A stretch of 64,000 bases of DNA from Sedimentitalea todarodis (GCF_032595355.1 NZ_JASMWN010000002.1:310001-374000), one strand, 5' to 3'; shown: positions 52,765 through 62,094, counted from the first letter of the stretch. Notes: generated from the letters alone by a model not told the origin. Made by a program: numbers and translations.

Positions 52765-52894
52765 GATGCCACCTCACTGATCTCTAGCAGCGGGGGCGGT
52801 GTAGCGCCCCTAGCGCTAGCTGACTGCTCTACAAGCCGGGGCGATCCCCCGATCTCATACAATATATGGTGCGCCGCATGTGCATCTCTGGCAA

Positions 52895-52911
52895 CCCCCT
52901 ATTTTGGGGGG
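52895..52911. terminator. Hairpin in the ybjN-ubiK spacer
   Basis: CCCCC, loop TATTTT and GGGGG(G) form a short GC stem in the 298-bp spacer (52765-53062). GCCAA/TTGGC at 52946-52959 is a second small stem. The spacer also has GGGGC/GCCCC near 52794-52810. Otherwise I see no gene here. Confidence 0.3.
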
Positions 52912-53062
52912 AGCCTCAATAAGTTGTGGACAGAGTTCGAAAACCGCCAAAATATTGGCAGATTCGCGATGCCTTGACGCCCGACCGCGCGCGCCGCTGC
53001 TGTTCTGCGTTGCGCCTGCCAGGTGTCAGAATACAGAATGGCGCGGCAGCGCCGCCTTTGGG

Positions 53063-53311
53063 TTATTTCCCGGCCTTGCCTTCAAGAGCTGCAATTCGCG
53101 CTGCGAGCGCGTCGTTCTCTTCGCGTGCCTTCTGGGCCATCGCACGCACTGCGTCGAACTCTTCACGGGTCACGAAATCGCGATCGGCCAGCCACCGGTC
53201 CAAGAGCGATTTCATCGCCGTCTCGGCCTCGCCCTTCGCGCCCTGGGCCACGCCCATTGCGTTGGTCATCAATTGCGAAATGTCGTCCAGGATCTTGTTG
53301 CGGGTCTGCAT
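53063..53311 (-). CDS. ubiK: Ubiquinone biosynthesis accessory factor (BMFP domain)
   Basis: This 82-residue protein is the UbiK/YqiC type: an N-terminal amphipathic helix (MQTRNKILDDISQLMTNAMG) followed by a coiled coil (EFDAVRAMAQKAREENDALA). UbiK binds membranes and supports aerobic ubiquinone synthesis. The start was taken at MQTRN; an ATG 14 codons earlier extends into the lgt promoter. It is divergent from lgt. Confidence 0.9.
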   Translation of the reverse strand: MQTRNKILDDISQLMTNAMGVAQGAKGEAETAMKSLLDRWLADRDFVTREEFDAVRAMAQKAREENDALAARIAALEGKAGK

Positions 53312-53404
53312 CTGTCTTCTCCGTATCGGGTTGCTCTCTATATGGGCAAGCAATGCCGCCGCGACAAGGTTGACTTCGTCGCGCGTGCACGGTCAGAAGG
53401 CGCC

Positions 53405-54283
53405 ATGCAATTTCCCGACCTCTCCCCCGAGCTGTTTTCGATATCCATCTTCGGCATGGAACTGGCCCTGCGCTGGTATGCTCTGGCCTATATTGTCGGC
53501 ATCCTGATCGCCTGGCGACTGGCAGTGATGGCAGTCCGCCGCCCCAATCTCTGGCCCGCCGATCAGGCACCGGCAACCCCGGCGCAGATCGAGGATCTGC
53601 TGACATGGATCATCCTTGGCGTCATCCTCGGCGGGCGGCTCGGCTTTGTGCTCTTTTACCAGCCCGCCTATTATCTGCAAAACCCGATGGAGATCCTCAA
53701 GGTCTGGCAGGGCGGCATGGCCTTTCACGGCGGACTTCTGGGCGTGATCGTCGCGACATGGCTCTATGCCATACGTCACAGTATCCCCCGGCTGTCCGTC
53801 GCCGATCTGGTGGCTCATGCGGTGCCCCCCGGCCTCCTGTTGGGGCGGATGGCGAATTTCATCAATGCCGAGCTTTGGGGTCGGCCTACCGAGTTGCCTT
53901 GGGGCGTGGTCTTTCCCGGCATTGCGGCGCAGAACTGTCCCGGCATCCAAGGGCTCTGCGCCCGCCATCCCTCGCAACTCTACGAGGCGCTGCTCGAAGG
54001 TCTGATTCTCGGCGCGATGCTTCTGTGGCTGGTCTATCGGCGCGGCGCGCTGAAACGGCCGGGTCTGGTCGCGGGCACCTTCTTTGCCGGCTATGGTCTT
54101 GCGCGGTTTCTTGTCGAATTCGCGCGCCAACCTGATGCACAATTCGTAGCGCCGGGCAATCCGCTTGGTCTTGTCTGGCATATGGGCGGGTACGGGCTGA
54201 CCATGGGGCAGGTGTTATGCCTGCCGATGATGGCACTCGGCGTCTGGCTGATCCTGCGCGCCTGCCGAACACCCGCGACATGA
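53405..54283 (+). CDS. lgt: Prolipoprotein diacylglyceryl transferase
   Basis: This 292-residue inner-membrane enzyme attaches diacylglycerol to the lipobox Cys of prolipoproteins. GGMAFHGGLLG and the signature GRMANFINAELWGRPT are present, with HPSQLYEALLEG further on. About seven hydrophobic helices are seen. Its stop overlaps the ATG of the methyltransferase gene (ATGA), so lgt, the methyltransferase and pgeF are one operon. Confidence 0.96.
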   Translation: MQFPDLSPELFSISIFGMELALRWYALAYIVGILIAWRLAVMAVRRPNLWPADQAPATPAQIEDLLTWIILGVILGGRLGFVLFYQPAYYLQNPMEILKVWQGGMAFHGGLLGVIVATWLYAIRHSIPRLSVADLVAHAVPPGLLLGRMANFINAELWGRPTELPWGVVFPGIAAQNCPGIQGLCARHPSQLYEALLEGLILGAMLLWLVYRRGALKRPGLVAGTFFAGYGLARFLVEFARQPDAQFVAPGNPLGLVWHMGGYGLTMGQVLCLPMMALGVWLILRACRTPAT

Positions 54284-55347
54284 ACCTCAAGGAGCAGATC
54301 CTTTCCCGCATCCGAGCAGATGGGCCGATCAGCATTGCCAGCTACATGAATGACTGCCTGTTGCATCCGACGCTTGGATATTATGCCACCCGCGACCCGC
54401 TGGGGGCTACTGGCGATTTCATCACCGCGCCCGAGATCAGCCAGATGTTCGGAGAACTGATCGGCCTGTCGCTGGCGCAAGCGTGGTTGGATCAAGGCAA
54501 CCCGGCTCCCTTCACGTTTGGAGAACTCGGCCCCGGACGCGGTACCCTCATGGCTGACCTGTTGCGGGCGACCCGCGCCGTTCCCGGTTTTCACGCCGCC
54601 GCCCAGATCGCGCTTGTGGAACTCTCCCCGCCTCTGCGCGCGGCGCAAGCCAAGGCCTTGCAAACCTACGATCCGACCTGGCACGACGACGTCGACACGC
54701 TGCCTGATCAACCGCTGTTCCTGATCGCCAACGAGTTCTTTGATGCCTTGCCGATCCGGCAATTCATCCGCGAAAGCACCGGCTGGCGCGAGCGGCGCGT
54801 CGGAGCGCAGAGCGGCGATCTGATCATTGGCCTGACAGACCCCGCCGCGTACCCCGCACTCGATCATCGCCTGACCGACACCAAGGACGGCGATCTGGTC
54901 GAGGTCTGCCCCGCCGCCACGCCGATCGTTACCGCCCTTTCCCAGCGAATCGCCCGGCATGGAGGGGCGGCCCTGATCGTCGATTATGGCGACTGGCGTT
55001 CACTTGGCGACACGCTGCAAGCTCTTCGGGCGCATCAAACTGCCGATATCCTGAGCACCCCCGGTGAGGCCGACCTGACCGCGCATGTCGATTTCGAAAC
55101 ACTGGCAACCGCCGCCACCGCCGCCGGATGCGCCCATAGCCGTCTGACCACGCAAGGGGTTTTTCTGGAACGGCTCGGTATCACCACCCGCGCCCAAACG
55201 CTCGCCCGATCGCTCAGTGGGAATGCACAGGAAAATCTCGTCACTGCGCATCGCAGGTTGACGCACCCCACCGAAATGGGAAACCTGTTCAAAACACTGG
55301 GCCTCTATCCCGCCACCGCCGCACCGCCACCCGGACTGGAACCATGA
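54280..55347 (+). CDS. SAM-dependent methyltransferase, MidA/NDUFAF7-like (DUF185)
   Basis: This 355-residue protein belongs to COG1565. SYMNDCLLHPTLGYYATRDP and GDFITAPEISQMFGELIGL are diagnostic, and FGELGPGRGTLMADLL is the SAM site. The mitochondrial homologue NDUFAF7 methylates an arginine in complex I during assembly. A similar role in bacteria is inference. It is coupled at both ends by overlaps. Confidence 0.9.
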   Translation: MNLKEQILSRIRADGPISIASYMNDCLLHPTLGYYATRDPLGATGDFITAPEISQMFGELIGLSLAQAWLDQGNPAPFTFGELGPGRGTLMADLLRATRAVPGFHAAAQIALVELSPPLRAAQAKALQTYDPTWHDDVDTLPDQPLFLIANEFFDALPIRQFIRESTGWRERRVGAQSGDLIIGLTDPAAYPALDHRLTDTKDGDLVEVCPAATPIVTALSQRIARHGGAALIVDYGDWRSLGDTLQALRAHQTADILSTPGEADLTAHVDFETLATAATAAGCAHSRLTTQGVFLERLGITTRAQTLARSLSGNAQENLVTAHRRLTHPTEMGNLFKTLGLYPATAAPPPGLEP

Positions 55348-56099
55348 CACTGGAAATCCTGACAGCGGACAGTCTCTCACCCCTGCAACACGGGTTCTTT
55401 ACCCGGCGCGGCGGCGCGTCGTCCGGCGTGTTTACCGGATTGAATTGCGGCACCGGCTCCAGCGATCAGGCAGACGTAGTTGCGATCAATCGTGCCCGCG
55501 TGGCCGATGCGATCGGCGTTGCGCCTGACGCGCTGGTCGGGGTGCACCAGGTTCACTCTGCCGATGTGGTCGAGGTGAACGCGCCCCTGCGCGAAAAACC
55601 CCGCGCCGATGCGATGGTCACCACGACCCCCGGAATTGCGCTTTCCATTCTGACCGCCGATTGCCAACCCGTGCTTTTTGCCGACACCGACGCCGGAGTC
55701 ATCGGCGCCGCCCATGCCGGCTGGCGTGGTGCACTGGATGGCGTGCTTGAGGCCACGATTGATGCGATGGAAGTGCTCGGTGCGCAGCGCAAGAACACCA
55801 CAGCCGTTATCGGCCCCTCGATCAGCCAGCGCGCCTACGAAGTTGGCCCGGAATTCATGGATGACTTCATGGCGGATGATCAGGAGAACGCCCGGTTCTT
55901 TGCCAACGGCAACAGCGACCGGCTGCTGTTTGACCTGCAAGCGTTCGGTCTGCACCGGCTTCGACGTGCAGGTATCGGCCACGCGGAATGGACCCGGCAT
56001 TGCACCTATTCGGATCAGGACCGCTTCTATTCCTACCGCCGCAGCGTGCACTGCAAGGACGTTGACTATGGTCGGTTGATTTCGGTCATCCGGCTTTGA
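55344..56099 (+). CDS. pgeF: Peptidoglycan editing factor PgeF (YfiH/laccase-domain)
   Basis: This 251-residue protein has the YfiH fold: FTRRGGASSGVFTGLNCGTG, VHQVHSADV, ILTADCQPVLFAD and AAHAGWRGALDGVLEATID with the metal-binding His and Cys residues. PgeF clears wrongly built muropeptide precursors; a multicopper-like oxidase activity was also reported. Its ATG overlaps the methyltransferase stop. Confidence 0.93.
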   Translation: MTLEILTADSLSPLQHGFFTRRGGASSGVFTGLNCGTGSSDQADVVAINRARVADAIGVAPDALVGVHQVHSADVVEVNAPLREKPRADAMVTTTPGIALSILTADCQPVLFADTDAGVIGAAHAGWRGALDGVLEATIDAMEVLGAQRKNTTAVIGPSISQRAYEVGPEFMDDFMADDQENARFFANGNSDRLLFDLQAFGLHRLRRAGIGHAEWTRHCTYSDQDRFYSYRRSVHCKDVDYGRLISVIRL

Positions 56100-56247
56100 C
56101 CCGATCCTGCCGCGCCGCCCAATTGCGGGTTTCGCGAATCAACTGCACCCCTGTTTGCGCTAACCGATTCTGCTGTTGGCTTGCCTCCCTGGCAACGTCG
56201 CGGCGCTTCGCCATCGCGCTGACATAATCCTGGCGGGTTCCTGTCAT
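56086..56247 (-). CDS. Possible small helical protein (53 aa)
   Basis: An ATG-initiated minus-strand frame encodes 53 residues beginning MTGTRQDYVSAMAKRRDVAR and rich in Gln, Arg and Ala, so probably one charged helix. It overlaps the end of pgeF by 14 bases. No ribosome-binding site is seen. It may be a chance frame. Confidence 0.25.
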   Translation of the reverse strand: MTGTRQDYVSAMAKRRDVAREASQQQNRLAQTGVQLIRETRNWAARQDRVKAG

Positions 56248-56478
56248 AGTGATAACGAGGAATTGACACGAAGGATCTAAAAAGTGAGAAAACTCTGCAA
56301 CAATACACGCCGTTGGGGGTGAATTGGTCCAATTTTACTAAATATGCTCTACTTTCGTTGACAATTTGAGTGGTATCCGGGCAAAATTGGATCATTACAG
56401 ACCAACTCACAACTGTGTCGGTCTGTGTTGTCGGTGGGGGCCGACGCAGATTTGACCGGCAACAAGGGCCACGAATCC
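56248..56478. promoter_or_regulatory. AT-rich upstream region of the Hint-domain gene
   Basis: This spacer has the lowest GC content nearby, with TTTTACTAAATATG around 56333 and TTGACAATTTGAG at 56359. It probably holds the promoter of the Hint-domain gene. TTGACA is a good -35 match, but I could not fix a -10 at the right distance. Confidence 0.4.
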
Positions 56479-57264
56479 ATGACGCTCCCAACCCCGCTGA
56501 GCCGCGCGGCGACCCGTGCCGTCCAGACCAATGTTCCAAGCTTGCTTGATCCCGCAGCGATGCGCGCCCAGCCGAAACCACAGTTGCGCCGCTACGAAGT
56601 CAGTTCACTGCTCCCAAACGGGAGTATTGCGGAAACCCGCCACATCGCCCCGGCACTGCCGGTATTTGAAGACGCCTTCTGTGCCTTTACCCGTGGGTCG
56701 ATGGTCGAAACCGAATCCGGTGCCATCAGCATCGAAGACCTGCTGCCGGGCGACCGCATCCTCACCAAGGATGGCCCCAGCGAGCCGCTGATCTGGAAGG
56801 GCTGCACCACGCTTGCGCCGGGCCGCCCCGGACCGCAGGGCCGCAACCTGCGCCTGACACGGATCATGGCCGATAGCTTTGGCATGCAGCGACCGATGTC
56901 CTGCGTCATCGCGGGTCCGTCGGCCCGGCTCTTGCACACGCCCGACCATCTGCGGGCGGTTTCAGGCGGCCTTAAGACACTGACGCCGGTTCAGGAATTT
57001 CAAGACGGCATGAACGTGATTGAAACCGCACCGCCCACAGCTGTGGACCTGTTTCATATCTGTCTGCCACGCCACGCTGTGATCCGCGTTGCCGGCCTCG
57101 AGTTCGAGACCTACCACCCCGGCGCCAACGCCGCGCGCAGCATCAGCCACACGATGCGCAGTGTCTATCTCGACCTCTTCCCGCATATTTCCCAACTCAG
57201 CGATTTCGGCGATGTCGCCCATGCCCGCGCCGGCGATGGCGACCACGACGCGCTCACGGCCTGA
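56479..57264 (+). CDS. Hint (Hedgehog/intein) domain protein
   Basis: This 261-residue protein has a Hint_2-type domain at about 70-215. CAFTRGSMVETESGAISIED starts with the nucleophile Cys, LLPGDRILTKDG follows, then LLHTPDHLRAV, and the fold closes near FHICLPRHAVIRVAGLEFET. The N-terminal 65 residues have no known domain and there is no toxin or extein at the C-terminus, so cleavage partners are not obvious. Such proteins are common in roseobacters and uncharacterised. Confidence 0.85.
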   Translation: MTLPTPLSRAATRAVQTNVPSLLDPAAMRAQPKPQLRRYEVSSLLPNGSIAETRHIAPALPVFEDAFCAFTRGSMVETESGAISIEDLLPGDRILTKDGPSEPLIWKGCTTLAPGRPGPQGRNLRLTRIMADSFGMQRPMSCVIAGPSARLLHTPDHLRAVSGGLKTLTPVQEFQDGMNVIETAPPTAVDLFHICLPRHAVIRVAGLEFETYHPGANAARSISHTMRSVYLDLFPHISQLSDFGDVAHARAGDGDHDALTA

Positions 57265-57300
57265 ACCCGTCGCAAAGTCGCGCCGACCGCCAGAAACGTC

Positions 57301-57801
57301 TTACGCGCTGCGGTTCATGCGGTCTTCCAAAATATCAAAGGGAACGCCCGGCTCATCCTTTGCCCCCCGGATCACCAGCGATGTCTTTACGCTGGCGACG
57401 TTCGGCGTGGTCAGCAACTCACCCGTCAAAAAGCTCTGAAAGCTGCTGAGATCGGGCGACACACATTTCAGAATGAAATCCACCTCGCCGTTCAGCATGT
57501 GACACTCGCGCACCAGAGGCCAGTCACGGCAGAGCGCCTCAAACGCGCTCAATTCCGCTTCGGCCTGGCTGTCCAGACCGACCATGGCGAAGACCTGAAC
57601 CTCAAAGCCAAGATCGCGGGCGTTCACGTCCGCATGATAGCCTTGAATCAAACCCGATTCTTCCAGTGTCCGGACACGCCGCAGGCACGGCGGTGCCGAG
57701 ATACCCACCCGTTTGGCAAGTTCTACATTCGTCATGCGCCCATCTGCCTGAAGCTCCGACAATATCTTGCGATCGATCGGATCGAGGCGTGTTGCAACCA
57801 T
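57301..57801 (-). CDS. Lrp/AsnC family transcriptional regulator
   Basis: This 166-residue regulator has an N-terminal HTH (MTNVELAKRVGISAPPCLRR) and a RAM ligand domain with GLIQGYHADV and LNGEVDFILKCVSPD. The start at MVATRLDPID has GAGGGAG before it; an ATG eight codons earlier is weaker. It is divergent from trxB with 205 bp between them, a pairing I have seen in roseobacters, and may regulate it. Confidence 0.92.
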   Translation of the reverse strand: MVATRLDPIDRKILSELQADGRMTNVELAKRVGISAPPCLRRVRTLEESGLIQGYHADVNARDLGFEVQVFAMVGLDSQAEAELSAFEALCRDWPLVRECHMLNGEVDFILKCVSPDLSSFQSFLTGELLTTPNVASVKTSLVIRGAKDEPGVPFDILEDRMNRSA

Positions 57802-58006
57802 GATCTGCTCCCTCGGAATTTTCATTTCTTATATCAGCGCCGCCAGTACGCGCAATAATATTTCGCCGCAACGCAACACCTCGGACGCCCTGTCACGTGA
57901 ACGCTGTTTCCACTGAAATCGGGGGGTTTAAGCCGGGAGGGTCCATCGCTATATCGGCAGTCCGATGGGCAGCTCGCCCATGCGTCACGCTGCATTGGGG
58001 AAAATC

Positions 58007-58951
58007 ATGGGTGAAACACGCCACACCAAGGTTCTGATCATCGGGTCCGGCCCTGCGGGTTACACCGCCGGGGTCTATGCCAGCCGCGCCATGCTCGAAC
58101 CGCTTTTGGTGCAGGGTCTGGAACCGGGCGGCCAGCTAACCACGACGACCGAGGTCGAAAACTGGCCAGGCGACACAGAGGTGCAAGGCCCTGACCTGAT
58201 GGTGCGGATGGAGGCCCATGCCAAGGCGATGGGTTGTGATATCGTTTCTGACATCATCACCGGTCTGGACCTGTCAAAGCGCCCGTTCACCGCAACCGGC
58301 GATGGCGGGACGACCTACACCGCCGACGCGGTCATTCTGGCGACAGGCGCGCGGGCGAAATGGCTGGGATTGCCCAGCGAAGAGAAATTCAAGGGCTTTG
58401 GCGTCTCTGCCTGCGCCACTTGCGATGGCTTTTTCTATCGCGGCCAGGAAATCGTCGTGGTCGGTGGTGGCAACACCGCCGTGGAAGAGGCGCTGTTTCT
58501 GACCAACTTTGCCTCCAAGGTCACGTTGATCCACCGCCGCGATGAACTGCGGGCCGAGAAAATCCTGCAGGACCGGCTGCTGAAACATCCGAAGATCACG
58601 CCCCTTTGGTTTCACACGCTCGAAGAAGTTACCGGCACCGACACCCCGCTGGGTGTCGAAGGCGTGCGTGTGCGCAACGTAAAGACCGACGAAATCACTG
58701 AAGTCTCCGCCAAAGGCGTGTTCATTGCCATTGGCCATGCACCTGCAAACGAGTTGGTCAAGGACGTGCTTGAGATGCACAATGGCGGGTATGTCAGCGT
58801 CAAGCCGGGCACCACGGAAACTTCGGTGCCGGGTGTCTTTGCTGCCGGCGACCTGACCGACCACAAATACCGCCAGGCTGTGACCAGCGCCGGCATGGGA
58901 TGCATGGCTGCGCTCGATGCAGAGCGGTTTCTGGCGGAGCAAGACGGCTGA
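58007..58951 (+). CDS. trxB: Thioredoxin reductase
   Basis: This 314-residue flavoenzyme reduces thioredoxin with NADPH. FAD motif IIGSGPAGYTAG (residues 11-22), redox pair C136-A-T-C139 in ACATCDGFF, NADP motif VVVGGGNTAVEEAL and the C-terminal FAAGDLTDHKYRQAVTSAG are all conserved. The length is typical for the low-Mr class. The start with GGGGAAA upstream is preferred to an ATG 14 codons earlier. Confidence 0.96.
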   Translation: MGETRHTKVLIIGSGPAGYTAGVYASRAMLEPLLVQGLEPGGQLTTTTEVENWPGDTEVQGPDLMVRMEAHAKAMGCDIVSDIITGLDLSKRPFTATGDGGTTYTADAVILATGARAKWLGLPSEEKFKGFGVSACATCDGFFYRGQEIVVVGGGNTAVEEALFLTNFASKVTLIHRRDELRAEKILQDRLLKHPKITPLWFHTLEEVTGTDTPLGVEGVRVRNVKTDEITEVSAKGVFIAIGHAPANELVKDVLEMHNGGYVSVKPGTTETSVPGVFAAGDLTDHKYRQAVTSAGMGCMAALDAERFLAEQDG

Positions 58952-59323
58952 TCGGCAATCGCGTCATCTGGCAGATCATCCCGGGGCATCCTCGTCGTTA
59001 TGCCGGCGACACGCATCATCCCCGGGTCGGTCTGACCGGCGCATCTGAGATCGGGCGCCGCCGTGCAGGGGCAACACCAAAATCAGACCGTCCCTCGCGC
59101 CTGATGTGACGTCATAGCCGCCATGCGCCAAGGGAAAGCCAACAACAGACCCCTCAAAATCGAGCACTTTTTCCTCTCTCAGGGCGAAAATCCGCGCCAT
59201 ATCGACACCAACCGGCATAAAATGATTTCTGCGCCTAGACTTTTCCGAGACTCCGAGTCTATGCCCCGCGCGACCGGCTTTTCTGGCCCACGCTCCATTC
59301 ACAATCAATCGAGAGTTGCTTTC
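58952..59323. promoter_or_regulatory. Spacer upstream of the sulfate-activation gene
   Basis: No supported gene lies in these 372 bases. AGACTC-C-GAGTCT (59248-59260) is a perfect 13-bp palindrome, flanked by a further TAGACT (59236-59241) that can pair with AGTCTA (59256-59261). It lies 63 bp before the sat/cysC start and is a candidate operator. Confidence 0.4.
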
Positions 59324-61039
59324 ATGACCATGCTCGCCAATCTGGCCCCGATCCCCGAGTTGTACGTCTCCTATGAATCGGCGCAAAAGCTCAAGGTCGA
59401 AGCCGGAAACCTCAAGAGCCTCGACCTGTCACCCCGCCAGATTTGCGATCTGGAATTGCTGATGAATGGCGGCTTCAACCCGCTCAAGGGCTTTCTGAAC
59501 GAAGCGGACTACAATGGCGTGGTCGACGACATGCGGCTGGCCGACGGCACGCTCTGGCCGATGCCGATCAACTTGGACGTCTCGGAGAAATTTGCCGAGA
59601 CCCTTGAGATTGGCGAAGACATCGCCTTGCGCGACCAGGAGGGCGTGATCCTTGCGACCATGACCGTCACTGATCGCTGGACCCCGAACAAGGCGCGCGA
59701 GGCCGAAAAGGTCTTTGGTGCCGATGACAGCGCCCACCCGGCCGTCAACTATCTGCACAACACCGCCGGGAGTGTTTACCTCGGTGGCCCTGTGACCGGC
59801 ATTCAACAACCGGTGCACTACGATTTTCGCGGTCGCCGCGACACACCGAACGAGTTGCGCGCCTATTTCCGCAAACTCGGCTGGCGTCGCGTCGTCGCGT
59901 TCCAGACCCGCAACCCGCTGCACCGCGCCCACCAGGAACTGACCTTTCGCGCCGCGCGCGAGGCCCAGGCCAACCTCCTGATTCATCCCGTTGTCGGCAT
60001 GACAAAGCCCGGCGATGTCGATCACTTTACCCGCGTCCGCTGCTACGAGGCGGTGCTCGACAAGTACCCGGCGTCGACCACCACCATGTCGCTCTTGCCG
60101 CTGGCAATGCGGATGGCGGGACCGCGTGAAGCGGTCTGGCATGGCCTGATCCGCGCGAACTTTGGCTGTACCCACTTCATCGTTGGCCGCGATCATGCCG
60201 GCCCCGGCAGCAACAGCGCCGGCGACGACTTCTATGGCCCCTATGATGCGCAGGACCTGTTCCGCAAGCATCAAGATGAAATGGGCATCGAAATGGTCGA
60301 CTTCAAACACATGGTCTATGTGCAGGAGCGGGCCCAGTACGAGCCAAATGACGAGATCGAGGACAGGGATAACGTCACCATCCTGAACATCTCGGGCACC
60401 GAGTTGCGTCGTCGTCTGGCAGAGGGGCTGGAAATTCCCGAATGGTTCTCCTTCCCCGAAGTTGTCGATGAACTGCGCAAGACCAAGCCGGCGCGCAGCC
60501 AGCAAGGCTTTACAGTCTTCTTCACCGGCTTTTCCGGCTCTGGGAAATCCACCATCGCCAATGCGCTGATGGTCAAGCTGATGGAGATGGGTGGCCGCCC
60601 AGTCACCCTGCTGGATGGGGATATCGTGCGGAAAAACCTGTCGTCAGAGCTCGGCTTCTCCAAAGAGCACCGTGACCTCAACATCCGCCGCATCGGCTAT
60701 GTGGCATCCGAGATCACCAAGAACGGCGGTATCGCCATTTGTGCCCCTATCGCGCCCTATGCCACCACGCGCCGCGCGGTCCGCGAAGACATTGAAGCAT
60801 TCGGTGCGTTCATCGAAATTCACGTCGCCACGTCCATTGAAGAATGTGAACGTCGTGACCGAAAGGGCCTGTACAAGCTCGCACGTGAAGGCAAGATCAA
60901 GGAGTTCACCGGAATCTCCGATCCCTACGATGTGCCGCTGAACCCCGAGATGAGCCTCGACACCGAAGGCACCGACGTCGACAACTGTGCCCATCAGGTT
61001 CTGCTCAAACTCGAAAACATGGGCCTGATCGCCGGCTGA
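59324..61039 (+). CDS. Bifunctional sulfate adenylyltransferase/adenylylsulfate kinase
   Basis: This 571-residue fusion activates sulfate to PAPS. Residues 1 to about 390 are a homo-oligomeric-type ATP sulfurylase with QTRNPLH (194-200) and GRDHAGPG (288-295). Residues about 395-571 are APS kinase with P-loop GFSGSGKST (402-410) and LDGDIVRKNLSSELGFS. Both active sites look intact. The fused form replaces separate CysND and CysC. The start has GAGAG eight bases upstream; a second ATG is two codons on. Confidence 0.95.
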   Translation: MTMLANLAPIPELYVSYESAQKLKVEAGNLKSLDLSPRQICDLELLMNGGFNPLKGFLNEADYNGVVDDMRLADGTLWPMPINLDVSEKFAETLEIGEDIALRDQEGVILATMTVTDRWTPNKAREAEKVFGADDSAHPAVNYLHNTAGSVYLGGPVTGIQQPVHYDFRGRRDTPNELRAYFRKLGWRRVVAFQTRNPLHRAHQELTFRAAREAQANLLIHPVVGMTKPGDVDHFTRVRCYEAVLDKYPASTTTMSLLPLAMRMAGPREAVWHGLIRANFGCTHFIVGRDHAGPGSNSAGDDFYGPYDAQDLFRKHQDEMGIEMVDFKHMVYVQERAQYEPNDEIEDRDNVTILNISGTELRRRLAEGLEIPEWFSFPEVVDELRKTKPARSQQGFTVFFTGFSGSGKSTIANALMVKLMEMGGRPVTLLDGDIVRKNLSSELGFSKEHRDLNIRRIGYVASEITKNGGIAICAPIAPYATTRRAVREDIEAFGAFIEIHVATSIEECERRDRKGLYKLAREGKIKEFTGISDPYDVPLNPEMSLDTEGTDVDNCAHQVLLKLENMGLIAG

Positions 61040-61064
61040 TCCACTATCCATTTAGAGTCGAAAT

Positions 61065-61086
61065 GCCGCCGCAAGATTGCGGCGGC
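61065..61086 (+). terminator. Hairpin after the sulfate-activation gene
   Basis: GCCGCCGCAA (61065-61074), GA and TTGCGGCGGC (61077-61086) form a 9-10-bp GC stem 25 bp after the stop. No T-run follows, but the position between convergent genes supports termination. Confidence 0.55.
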
Positions 61087-61163
61087 GATAAGCGGGCGAT
61101 CGTGACACAGTTCAGGCTATGGCAACAACCGCCTCGGGCCTCCCAACCCGGTGTTCTATCTGG

Positions 61164-61946
61164 TCAGACGCGCGGCTGATCGTCTTCGTCGTCCTCGTCG
61201 TCGTCCCCACCCGCAGGCAGGTTGAAGAGGCTGTCGGCATCGACAAACTTGGTGGTGTCGTCTTCGTCGTCATCATCGACGACATCCATCGACCCGCCGA
61301 GAGTAAAGGTTTCCAGACCTTCTATCGCGGTCGGGATCTTCGGTTCGGAATCCATGCCCAGCGACTGTTCGGTGCTCACCAGCTTGCGGCGCTCGTCATC
61401 GCTCATGACTTCGCCTTCGGCGGCTTTCTTGGCAGCGGCCTTCTGAACAACCGTATCCAGTTCGGACTGCTTGCACAGCCCCAGGGCGACCGGGTCGATG
61501 GGCTGCATGTTGGAAATGTTCCAGTGGGTACGCTCGCGAATCGACTGGATCGTCGGCTTGGTCGTGCCAACCAGCTTGGCAATCTGACCATCGGTGAGTT
61601 CCGGGTGGAACTTTACCAGCCACAGGATCGAGTTGGGCCGGTCCTGACGTTTGGACAATGGCGTATAGCGTGGACCCCGCCGCTTTTCCTCGCCGACCGC
61701 TGCCGAGTTGGACTTGATCGCCAGCTTGTAAAGCGGGTTCGCCTGCGCGTCGTCGATTTCCTTCTGGGTCAACTGGTTGTTGGCAACCGGGTCGAAACCC
61801 TTGACGCCGGTGGCCACATCACCATCGGCAATGCCCTGCACCTCGAGTTCATGCATGCCGACAAAATCGGCAATCTGCTTGAAACTGATGGTGGTATTGT
61901 CGACCAGCCAGACGGCGGTGGCCTTGGGGTGCAGCAATTTTGCCAT
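61164..61946 (-). CDS. trcR: Cell-cycle transcriptional regulator TrcR (DUF1013)
   Basis: This 260-residue regulator has two DNA-binding-like regions: TAVWLVDNTTISFKQIADFV near the start and DGQIAKLVGTTKPTIQSIRE in the middle. KLAIKSNSA, RRGPRYTPLSKRQDRPN and HWNISNMQPIDP are specific to DUF1013, which is found across alphaproteobacteria and named TrcR in cell-cycle control. The C-terminal 60 residues are extremely acidic, with two Asp/Glu runs, and are probably disordered. It is divergent from the RNase T2 gene. Confidence 0.9.
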   Translation of the reverse strand: MAKLLHPKATAVWLVDNTTISFKQIADFVGMHELEVQGIADGDVATGVKGFDPVANNQLTQKEIDDAQANPLYKLAIKSNSAAVGEEKRRGPRYTPLSKRQDRPNSILWLVKFHPELTDGQIAKLVGTTKPTIQSIRERTHWNISNMQPIDPVALGLCKQSELDTVVQKAAAKKAAEGEVMSDDERRKLVSTEQSLGMDSEPKIPTAIEGLETFTLGGSMDVVDDDDEDDTTKFVDADSLFNLPAGGDDDEDDEDDQPRV

Positions 61947-62094
61947 CGGTGTTTTCTCCTATCTCATATCATCCGACAAATCTTTCCCGTGGCCTGGCGA
62001 AGCAGGCAGCCTTGGCTCTCAAGGCGGGTTACCGTTGTCGGGGAACTTGGCGTCTATATAGTCGGCGTCAGAAAAAAATGAAAGAGCCGAATCC

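Noticed and set aside
52780..52860. tRNA-like GTAGAGCAGT on the minus strand
   Set aside because: No matching T-arm or anticodon stem; the region only has small GC hairpins.
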